Assembly: GCA_950106755.1 (NCBI GenBank)
Contig: OX467092.1
Location: 5,456,001-5,520,000 of the forward strand
Source of the DNA: Climacium dendroides
Lineage: Eukaryota; Streptophyta; Bryopsida; Hypnales; Climaciaceae
Length of the DNA stretch: 64,000 bases
Reading direction: 5' to 3'
In this document: one piece after another, positions 26,501 to 36,636 of the stretch
Layout of the letters: the number at the start of each line of letters is the position of its first letter
Numbering within the stretch: position 1 is the stretch's first letter
Position numbers and translations under genes: made by a program
Notes under the pieces: model-generated
The model's database searches: none
What the model was told of the DNA's origin: nothing
Seen by the model: the letters and a program-made list of their open reading frames with translations, nothing else

Positions 26501-29500
26501 TATCCCAATTGAACATAAATATGAACTCTCTTAAGTTTTTCTTTGTTTTCCTGGTGTCAAGTGTATGTCTCATAGCACATGTTGATTATAATTTGCGAGC
26601 TTACTGTGTACTGGAGTCTAAGGCTAGCACTGTACGTATCCTCAGTTGGCAGGTAATCAGCCCTATTGACGTGAAAGGTTTTATTGAAGTCGTTGATGAG
26701 CTGGAGCACGTGCAAGACAAAGTTTATAATCGCCCCACAATCTTGGTATCAGGACGTGTGAAGGGTGAGGAAGAAATTCCTGATGGTGCAATGGCTGTAT
26801 TGACACCTGACATGCCTGACGTCCTCTCTCATGTTTCTGTGCGGGCTCGTAATGGCAAGGTCTGGATTAACCAAGAGCAAACTCGTTTATTCCGTTCTTA
26901 CCATCGTGTCCTAAAGGAATATATACCAGCTAGATGCTGAGAGAATTGAAAATATTATTGCTTTGTTATATTTAAATTGGTGATCTTGTAGAGGCGTGCT
27001 ACACGTTCAACAGATTATTCTCGTTCTATTTAGGCTCCTACTCAACTGATGTACGATTCACTCTCTTGTTAATTCGACATTGCAGATCTGCTTTGCAACA
27101 TGCTTTGATCCGAATGTTCTTGCTGATCTCCGGAAAAAGGACAAGAAGCCAGTCTCGATTCAGATAACACCCAATGCTGACCTGTCCTATAGGTAGGTCC
27201 ATTTGTGATTTGTCTTTCGCAATTATTTCTGCTCGAATCGCGCATTCCATCATCATGAGAATAAAATCATAGATATTCCTTGAAATTAGTTTGATTCATC
27301 CGTATGTATTGTCTGATCGCACCATGCAGCGATATTGGGGCTGCGGAGGTCGCGAGTGCTATTGGAACTGAGAAGGATCAGGCACCTCCTCCAAAGATCA
27401 TATTGAAAAAGAAGAAGTTTGTTGGGAAATATGCCATATCAGCTGATGAGTTCACACCAGATCTGGTATGGTTCAGAATGTGGCTATGATTAGGTCTCAT
27501 GCATCACAGTTGTACTCTATGAATAATTTCTATTCCATGTCTTCAGAAATCAATGTAATAGTCTGCATTGATACTGTCCTGGACCCAGCGGCATAGGAAA
27601 TTCTAGTTGGAAGTGATAGTTTTTCTGGTAGGTTAATGGAGAGGACGGGCTAACTGAGGAATTTATTTGTGGCTATTTATTGCGACGTGTCTTCGCATGC
27701 GTGCTGAAGAAATTATGTTTGTTCTCTTTTCACCAGGTTGGTGCCAAATCTCGTAATATAGCCAATCTGCGAGGCAAACTTCCCTCATGGATTCATCTTC
27801 CAACTTCAGCAGCATTACCATTTGGAGTTTTTGAGAAGGTTTTAGCAGAGCGCATCAATAAGGTTAGTAAGTCCATAAAATCACTATATCTGTTTCTATT
27901 GCCACACTGGTCAAGTGCAGTTGGAAACACGACCTTATATGGTCTATTGCTTCTACCTAGATGAATGTCTTCATTTTCTATCATTCAAAGTGCATATTGC
28001 TTCGTGTTCAGGATGTGGCCACGGAGGTTGCTGCCCTCACCAAGCAACTTGCTGATGGTGATTTTAGTAAGCTCAAGGATGCTCGTGCAACGGTCTTGGG
28101 ACTGAAAGCACCTCCTGCGTTGGTAAGTGCGCCATCATTCTAACCCTACAACAAGAGTGCCCCTTGAACCCTAAACCCTGAGCCCTAAACCTTACAGCAA
28201 GAGGGCCGGCAATCTGAATGCTTGTTCTCACCTTCTTTAATCTTGGGTTGTGTCTTCACTTGCCGAATTTTTATTACACTGACATATATTCGAGTATTTT
28301 GCTTTTGAGATGTAAATTTTCTCCCGAGCATTCGTTCCACTTTTTTCTGTTATCATAATTGAGCCTACCTCCAAAAAGAACCATCAAGAGTACACTCGTA
28401 CCCCAACAGACTTCTCGGTATCATAAGCATGCACTGCACCTGTGTGCAGGTTGATGAATTGAAGAAAATTTTGAAAGGCTCAGGTATGCCGTGGCCGGGG
28501 GATGAAAGCGAGGAGAGATGGACTCAAGCCTGGACTGCAATCAAAAGGGTAATTCTACCCTGTCGTTGGTTGTCATTTAGTCTCTATGCGTCAATTCCAT
28601 ATATATTTGAATTGTTATTGGAATGTGCTTTTGGTACTAGCCCCAATGTAATGCATTCTTTGTTGTTACCTCTATCTACAAATGGAGGAGTAACTTGGAA
28701 GGCATCTCAAAATTTGTATTCTTATATCCAGGTGTGGGCCTCAAAATGGAATGAAAGAGCCTACTTCAGTACTCGCAAAGCCAAGATAGATCACAGCGAC
28801 TTGTGCATGGCAGTGTTAGTTCAAGAGATTATTCAAGCTGACTATGCGTTCGTCATTCATACCACCAATCCATCCACTGAAGATGAAACAGAGATTTATG
28901 CAGAGGTAAAGCTGAATTTAGAAAGGGAAGAGTTCTACTGTAGCTACTGTGTGTTTCCCTGGGTTTAGGGTGCAGATTCTTGGGCATTTCCCTGGGGCAT
29001 TTGCTTGTTTACTTATACAATTGAACTGCGTACAGGTCGTGAAAGGTCTAGGAGAGACGCTTGTTGGAGCATATTCAGGCCGAGCACTTAGTTTTGTAGC
29101 CAAAAAGTCAGATATCAAAAATCCTAAGGTAAGCTTTAACACTATCAGAGTTTCTCTGAATTCTCACTCACGGTGGAACATATCCCATTTGGATCACAAT
29201 GTGTCTTCCAGGAATCCTCCTGTTGACCTTCCTGTCGCTTCAAATTTTCTTATGTACTTTAAGCTGTTTTTCCAGGTTCTGGGATATCCTAGCAAACGCA
29301 TTGGCTTGTTCATCAAGCAATCGATCATCTTCCGTTCAGATTCTAATGGAGAAGACTTGGAGGGATACGCTGGAGCTGGTCTTTATGACAGGTTTGTATT
29401 CCTTTTGACGGTTGTCTCTTGGTACTTTTGCAGTTGAGTGCTACAGACGAGGTGAAAATATAATCCATCAAGTCTCACTTAAATTTGAGTTAACATTTTG

Positions 29501-29816
29501 TCGTTTTCATTCTTACTAGTACATAATTAAGCCCTCAATTGTGATTTTAGGCTCTTGTCACGAACTTGAAACACACTCAAAGCTCCAAACTTGTGTTTTG
29601 GAATGCTGCAGTGTGCCTATGGATCTTGAGGAGGAAAAAGTAGTCGATTATTCCTCGGATCATTTAATCTTGGACGAGACTTTCCAAAAAAACATTTTGA
29701 CCAAGATAGCGGAGGCAGGCTACGCTGTTGAGAAGCTTTTAGGCTCAGCACAAGATATTGAAGGTGTGATCAAGGATGGCGAACTTTACATCGTTCAGAC
29801 CAGGCCACAAATGTAG
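17568..29816 (+). CDS. GWD1: Alpha-glucan, water dikinase 1, plastid starch phosphorylation
   Basis: It transfers the beta-phosphate of ATP to glucosyl C6 of amylopectin, which opens starch granules to breakdown. Exons: 17568-17870, 18200-18241, 18521-18633, 18785-18860, 19106-19197, 19561-19708, 19831-20214, 20648-20758, 21091-21189, 21303-21437, 21649-21737, 21985-22119, 22435-22597, 22826-22915, 23231-23416, 23601-23663, 24056-24118, 24551-24610, 24995-25147, 25325-25408, 25946-26122, 26364-26470, 26646-26859, 27086-27192, 27330-27465, 27737-27862, 28012-28122, 28450-28548, 28732-28905, 29036-29128, 29276-29391 and 29612-29816. All close in frame, giving about 1417 residues (Arabidopsis: about 1400). 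Residues 1-100 resemble a Ser/Arg-rich transit peptide. Two CBM45-like starch-binding modules follow, with Trp in LLLHWGA and VMRWAV. The phosphohistidine is in DVLSHVSVRARN (His1020, 26830-26832). The thioredoxin-responsive CFATC motif is at 1031-1035. The C-terminal ATP-binding domain is complete and ends VQTRPQM. Confidence 0.97.
28141..28200. repeat. Short telomere-like AACCCTAAA cluster in GWD intron 27
   Basis: Degenerate CCCTAAA/ACCCTA units (TAACCCTA, GAACCCTAAACCCT, GCCCTAAACC) lie just after the donor site of GWD exon 27. They resemble the plant telomere repeat or telo-box. There are only about four imperfect units, so this is not a telomere. Confidence 0.55.
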
Positions 29817-31162
29817 AATACTCAAAACCTTAGGAATTATTAATTCCTATTTATTTCTCCATAATCGATCATATTGCAAGTGGTCACCAGGCTGCTTGGT
29901 CATATTGCAAGTGGTCACCAGAGGATACTTCAGAGAGTGTTTTGCAACAGTTGGATGTCTCAAATAGAGGAATTAATAGCAAGCTCACTGCTGCTCTTTG
30001 AGAAGCTACAACCAACAAAGTTTGGATGTCATTACAGATAATAGTATGATGATCATACTACGCCACATGAAAACGTGGTCGATGGACGTAACAGTATGCC
30101 AGTGCTGTTACTGATGGCCTTTTGACTACGGTACAATATCATGAGGCCCAATTTCGGCCACCTCAGTGTTCAGTAAGTTCCAACTCTTCAGTGTGAATGC
30201 AGCTCTTCTCTAGCATGTGTGGAATGGGTTATTATATAACCCACTTCACGCGAAACTGACGGAACGTCTTCCGCCGCCCCCGCCATTTAACATTCCTCTC
30301 GCTCCGGAACCAGCAGCTAGATACGATCTCTTCAGAATCATTGAAGTTTTTACGGTTCCAGAGATTAATTTGTGGTTTAACATAGTTTTTTGTAAAATGA
30401 AAGGAAACCGAAGTCAAGCATATATTTCGCGATTGAGGCTTTGTGCAGTAATGTTCGCTTTAATTACTTGCAGAGGCAGGTTGCCCACAGTTTGATGCAA
30501 CCGATGAAGCACATTGAATGTCCAAGAGTGGTGAGTAATCTTAGTGCAGCTCTGTTTGTTGTGTGTGCTGCAGAAATTTTCTTGCGTTCCGCTCTTGGGT
30601 TTTTGAGCTTAATTTCCTTGGGGTTCGCTTGAAGGTTGTTCTTGCATTGAATTAATTTCGTACAGGTTTTTAAAACACGGTATCGTTAATGTTGTGGTTT
30701 ACCATGCTTTCTTTCGGCTCTCGATCAATCCCGTGTTACCTCAGCGCCACTCTTCGATCATGTGACCAACAGGTATTTTGTACCCTAGGTTCCTGTAATC
30801 TTTCGTCGTCCTTAGTAACTTATAGCAATAACTATCCCTATCCCTTCTATTCCCGTCTATGTGGGGAGGCAATAGCTCGGTGAAGTGGTTTAGGGTCATG
30901 GTGAAACTTTGAGACGATTGACAACTGAGAATGTACAACAAAATTTTGAGAAATACATACAGCAACTGACCTTGGCGGAAAATTTCGAGAGTAGGTCTGG
31001 GGTCCCTTACTCTTCAGTGGGTGCTCCCCTCAGATATGGTTGCAAGTACAGTCTTCTAAATAGTTTAACATACGCCCAAAAGTCTCTAATTATACATTCT
31101 TTGCATGCTGCATAATGTTTGTATACAACATTCTGGATGATTGAGCTCTTCAACCAATCTTT
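29817..31162. other. Intergenic: GWD 3' end and promoter of the next gene
   Basis: A 24-bp segment is duplicated at 29867-29890 and 29898-29921 (31-bp period) just after the GWD stop, probably in its 3' UTR. A near-palindrome GGGTTAT-ATAACCC containing TTATATAA lies at about 30226-30242 and could be a TATA region for the next gene. The 92-residue frame at 30217-30495 has no recognisable content. Confidence 0.5.
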
Positions 31163-34100
31163 ATGAGTGACTTCTCTATCCCTCTAACTCTTGAAGAGAC
31201 GATGACGCGGGCGAAAGTGAAAATCACGCCGCTTGGTAGGAGGATACAGTCCAGCAATCGGCAACGTTCCAGTGGGGGACTCAACAAAAAGGGCTGCAAG
31301 GATCACGGAAACTGGGACCGCGACGCCGAGAGTTCTTCCCCGAACCTGGATTTTAATGTGATCGAGGAAATCGCCAACGGAGTGGAGAAGATGATACTGT
31401 CTTGGTCTCGTCTTGACGAAGGTGAGCAAATGCACAAGGCAAGCGCTATGGAGGATGAAAAATTGGTCCCAGAGAAAGACTCTCTCTCGACGATGTGGAA
31501 GTTGCCAGAGGCAAATAAGGTAATTGCAGATTCTTTCTTTAATTCAACTGCTCTTCTATATGACGAGACTCTGCAACGGGAAGAGTGGAATATTATAAGG
31601 AGTATTAATTCGTGGAAAGCAAAGGGTCCCCCTGCCTTGAAGATCAGGAATGTTCTGAGAAACGTAGGGTCATTGTGAAATCATTCGAGAAGTGAGGAGT
31701 ATCTTAGAGCATCATGATTTTCATCCTTATACCATAGCCGATAATTATAGTCTATTCGTATATGCTGTGACGGATGGCAAGTTGAGCAGGTTTCCCATGA
31801 CGATGCGCGATCTCAGAAGAAAGAAAGTTCCGAGGAATTTTGCATAGAATCGGAGACCATGAGCGACTTTTCCTTACCAAAACAAATTCAGACATGCCCG
31901 GAAGAGACGACAGCCACGGCTGATTTGTCCGGCAGCGTCACCACTGAGATATCTGTAGATGGAAGTTGCCCTGGAGGAGGAATGGGGCATGCTATCAGCA
32001 AGATTGTAACGGAGGCAGTAAAACAGAGGTTCAGCAAATTCTTTCTACTAACCAACTGGGTCACATCTTCTCATGAAAAACACCCAACCCTCTCGAATGA
32101 CATTGATTCGAGCACAATGGGCTTCTAAGTGTGCTCACACTTGTTCACAACTTCACATGTGGAAGTTGTCCGATCAGACGTGTATTCAACGTGACATATC
32201 CAAGGGATGTGTCATTACAGAGTGTAACTATAGAGTCTGTGAATAGAGTGAGTTGATTGTAGGCTAGCTTTCTTTCAGTGAAATCTGACGTTGGCCGAAA
32301 CTGCTCATAATCAATCAGTGTGTGATATGCCAGTGGTCCGATGATGACGAGCGAAGGACAAACTGAGAAGACGTTGACAAAGACTGCTACATATTGGTAC
32401 TTGGAAGCGAGCAAAGTCCCTGTAGAAAACACTGTCTGCAGTGAAGAAACAAGTGGTCTTAATAGCACAAGTGCAGGCAACAACCCAGACCCAGAGTCGA
32501 CGTCGCCTTCACAGAGCCTTCATACAAAGCGGTCTCGTGAGTCCAGTCAACTTTCTCGCAAAGAGGTATCCGTCTCAGGGCAATCTTCCAATACTCATTC
32601 CTCGCCCCGGACTCCTCCAATTAGTGAGAGATCAGTGAAGCGAATACAATGTCAGGAGGAAAGCTCCCACAAAAAGCTCCAGCTATCTGTGAGCAAGAAA
32701 ACAAGGTTGTCTGAGAAGGTAAAGTAGTCATCCCCTGTGCCAAGAAATATTAAAAGAGGTAAGGATTTTAGAGAAACGGACATTTGAAATTCTAGTCTCC
32801 AACTAAGACGTAAGCTTTCAACTGACTTGCGTCCATTTTCACGAGTGGACGATGGATTACTGAATTCATCATTGAAGAAAACCAGAAGGAAAACTCCCCT
32901 CCTCCCAAATATGGCCACGTTAAACCCTGCCAATTGTAGGGGAGTTTCAAACGTAAACCTTGTCAATTGTAATAGGATTAGGTTTTCTAGAACTCTTTTC
33001 GGAGTGGGTTTTCTACTGCTTCATGAGCACCGACTTTTGTGCCTGGCAGGCTACAACAGTGCCAATCAGCGGAGCAAGCTACTCGGGGGATGAAGATTGT
33101 ATGAAGAGCCCAAGGAGCGATTGCTCTCTGTTGGATCTGACATCAAATTCCAGCTGGAATGATCCGCTGGTCGGGAGTCCGATTCGAAAGCCTTCTTCTC
33201 TTCCGATAGATGGAGCGCACATTGAAGAGTTTGGCCCTTGGGAGAATGTTTCTGGTCATGCACCAGTCATTGTTTCACATGTCACGGCAAGGCCTGACTC
33301 AGTTTTGGGTCAGTACTTTTCTAAATCCAAATCAACATTAATTTTTTAGTTACACAGTTGCAGATTCTGCCACATTAATTATCCGTCCATTTGAGTAATC
33401 CTGCTTTGATAGACACGAATTTTTTCTATGTGGGCGGCCTTCAACGTTGAAATCGTCCCTTCTTGGCGGTTGGCATGTAATCTTGATGCAGACAGGTAAA
33501 GAGTGGCATATGTACTGACGTCAGATTGCTTTCTTTGTCAAGAGAATTGCACCAAAGAGAAGACCAGCTTCGTCTCTTTCAAGTTATGGAAGGCAAACAA
33601 GCAGATCGAGTCCGGGCTCGAAGGCAATGGTAAAATTGCATTAAATGACGAGAAATCGCGTCAGTCAGTACCTCAAGGCTCGACCGACGATCATGACGGG
33701 CAACATTGTGGGGTCACTGCGCAGACCGTAATTGCTCCTCAAGCATCTGATCTGGTGATTATTCCTTGACTGCATTAAATTTCTTCTCGCTGTAGCACCC
33801 TGTCGTGTTGCTCAGCGACATGGACCCTTCTCTGAACTACGTTTCCCGGTCGTTTTCTTGGTTCACTGATCTGCAAGGGTGTGAAGCACGAGGTCTCTGC
33901 TTGACTGCTGCTACAATTTAGATCACAGACCAGATGTGATGATTCTTCTGTGCTTTTTGATATCAATCTATGTTAGTCAATATGTGATGTGGAGGGAAAC
34001 GATGATGCAACTGTGCAGCTATGCAACGGTGATAAGAAGACAGTGGAGATGGAGGAGCTGCAAATTGCGTTGCTGGAGTGTGCAACTGAGTATGAAATCA

Positions 34101-36134
34101 AGGTTTGCTGTGTTTCTTCATTCTACTGCTCAAATAGTTGAAGAGACGAGAGGACTGGTGCAATATCAATTACATATTGGACTTTACATCTTGATGATCA
34201 CCTCTCCATTTCATTCCAAGAAACCATTCGGCTCGTGTTGTTTTTTTATGCCTTCAGACAATTGAGATGAAGATGAAGCTGAAAAGCATCAAAAACTTGA
34301 AGGGTGAGCCATTGCTATTAGATCCTCAGCCGACTACCTTCTCCGACGTGTCAGATGTTACTGTCTCCGGTGCCAACAAGCCAACTGCCGTGGTATCCGC
34401 GGTAATGATGGAGATCTAAGTCATTGAATTCTCCTAAGCTAATAGTGTTGATTCCGCTTACGTATCGAGGCTGAGTCCAAAGTATGAGTATTCTGGTTCA
34501 TTAGTCCCATTTCCGTTTCTTCTACCTTACACAGGACCCACTTCCTGAAGTCGAGATGCAACAACTGGAGAGGGTGAAGAGGCAAGTATACAAGCTGCAG
34601 CATCAGAAAGGGTGCCTGTCTAAGGAGCTGGGGGATCTGAAGAAGAAAGAGAGGTACGCAGTGTGCCATTGACTTCATCTGCTGAAGAACTCCTGTCTCA
34701 TTGAAATGAATCCAGAGAGGTGCTTTGGTTACTTTGTGTCATGTTTGTCACGTACACAGTAACAATTGTAGGACGAATTGGTCTTCAGGCAGTTCGAGCT
34801 TCAGAAGAAGAGCTTAGATGCTGCCTTGCATAAGTTGGACCGCCTTGAGTGGTATGTTCTGCAAACTACATGAGGTCACCATTCACTAAAATCTGTTAAG
34901 AATTCCGGAAATGTGCTGAACATTTCATAATCATAGTGACCTTACGCATTGTAAATAGATGTGGTTTCACGCAACACTGTGTTCAGATGTACTACTTCAT
35001 AGCATACAATTATTCGTGCCTTTGATTTCTCATTTAGCCAGTGCTGTGTCAGCAAGTGCCCTTCTAACAAAACACAGCGAAGCCGCTTTGGGGGATCGGG
35101 ATTTAGGGAGATGATGAAGAAAGAACAGGAAGTGGAAGACTGGCAGCTACGGCAAAGGCATGCTGAGGCCCAGCTCCAAGACTCGGTGATGGAGTTGCAA
35201 AGGTTGACTACCCTCGACGACATTACAGACCTGCCCATGAACACGGCTTCCTTGCTCTCTCTGCTCCCTACTTTACGTGGCTATGTTCAGACTCTAGCTC
35301 AAAAGGTGCTTATTTACAGCTCTTCCCCAACAGCTTGAGATTATGATTAGTAGTAATGCAGGCGTGCATGACCGGAGAAAGTCAAACATTGCTTCTTGGT
35401 CTTGGCCATGGTTTCCAAATTGGAGGATCTATCCCTCAATGGTGGTTTGGAAACGCTAGTTACATTGCTCACTGGTAGGTTTACTTCAGAAAGTGCCTTA
35501 AATCTCTTTAGAATTGGCCGGGCGTAATGCAGCTAGTTTTTGTTTGTTTAGAAACAGGTTTTTTACCGGCAATGTCGGGTCATTACGAACCTATTGTTTG
35601 GGATGCAGTGTGTACGCGTCTACCAGTCAATATGATTGGAAGGTGAGTCGATGCATATTAACATTTGTATGGTGTTCACTGATATGTGATTGGCAGGACA
35701 CTGGCGGAGGATACTACAGTGACGACCAATCCCAGCAAGACTCTCTCTGTGATTCCACTCATATTGATGAAATCGTCAGCAATTTGATGCACGAGATTCA
35801 GGGTTTGCAGTATGAGCTGACTGGGATTATTTCTCAGAATGGGAATGTCTGTGAAGAACCGAAGCCCAAAGTACTCATTTCTTCTCATTCCTTTCATTCT
35901 TTGTTGCTTTCCTGGCATCTCTTTCTTCAGGGGCCATCACATTTTCGTATCTCACCATCTCGCTATTCATGTAGGTTTGGGAAAATCCAAGCTCTGGCTA
36001 AGGAAAACTAACTACTAGTTTTCTGTTTGCAGAAGAGTGCCCAGAGGCAACCTTACGTCACAAATAAACCTACAAGGGCCTCCTCCCGGCTTCCAAGGGA
36101 CCGTTATCCATATCCAAGACTGAGTGCAGCCTGA
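31163..36134 (+). CDS. Unrecognised Ser-rich coiled-coil protein, multi-exon
   Basis: I do not recognise the family. Exons that close in frame: 31163-31519, 31790-32028, 32334-32718, 33050-33308, 33543-33754, 33977-34102, 34258-34401, 34535-34653, 34789-34851, 35038-35305, 35362-35474, 35609-35642, 35697-35870 and 36033-36134. They give about 864 residues. An extra in-frame exon at 32815-32952 is possible but its acceptor is poor. Exons 35362-35474 and 35609-35642 together are 147 nt and could be skipped without frame loss. The N-terminal half is low-complexity, Ser/Thr/Glu-rich, with basic Ser-Pro stretches (SSPRTPPISERS). The C-terminal half has Glu/Lys/Gln/Leu heptads (EMQQLERVKRQVYKLQ; EVEDWQLRQRHAEAQLQ) typical of coiled coils. 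The tail is basic. The ATG follows an in-frame stop. No membrane segment or enzyme motif was seen. A cytoskeletal or scaffold role would be a guess. Confidence 0.7.
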
Positions 36135-36514
36135 CATGATTTCCCGAAGGGAGATCGTATTCATTACCAACAATGGCTGAACCTATTGGAGCCCAGCGGG
36201 GTAAACAAGCGCAAGCAGAGGTAAACAAGCCGGACGGACTCTAACAATTCCCTTCACTAAAATGTGCAATTACTACGGGTACCACTATTTACAAAGTCGT
36301 TACCACAGAAAAATCTACATGAATAGAAGAAGTGTGAAGCTTCTGAAGAAATCCAACATATTTAAAGAACTCTTACATAATATGAAGAGATAACAACCCA
36401 CAGTAATTGCCCAGCGTTGTGCAGAGGTCAACGATAATGAGGAGTCTCTACTTGACTGATCCATAATTCCATATTAGAAGTACATTAACATTCATCTTCG
36501 AGATTTTTCCAACT
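36135..36514. other. Convergent intergenic space, 3' UTRs
   Basis: The coiled-coil gene (+) and the FAAH gene (-) end tail-to-tail, 465 bp apart (36135-36599). The interval should hold both 3' UTRs. No other feature was seen besides the duplication at 36515-36636. Confidence 0.6.
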
Positions 36515-36636
36515 CATAGACGATCAACTCCAAATCCCTTACTCCAAAATATTGTAGAATGTAGCTGGCCTCTTTCATAGACAATCAACTCCAAATCCCT
36601 TACTCCAAAATATTGTAGAATGTAGCTGGCCTCTTT
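36515..36636 (-). repeat. 61-bp tandem duplication spanning the FAAH stop codon
   Basis: Units 36515-36575 and 36576-36636 are adjacent and differ at only one clear position (CGATC versus CAATC). On the minus strand each unit carries the last FAAH codons ([15 protein letters not shown]) and the start of the 3' UTR. The unit transcribed first (36576-36636) supplies the working stop at 36600-36602. The other lies in the 3' UTR. Confidence 0.9.

Noticed and set aside
30217..30495. A Pro-rich 92-residue frame between GWD and the coiled-coil gene
   Set aside because: It is short, lacks family resemblance or splice support, and overlaps the likely promoter.
31859..32128. A separate small gene starting with MSDFS at 31859
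   Set aside because: The ATG is internal to an exon beginning at 31790 that joins in frame to the exon from 31163. The shared MSDFS start with 31163 is a short coincidence or a tiny internal repeat.
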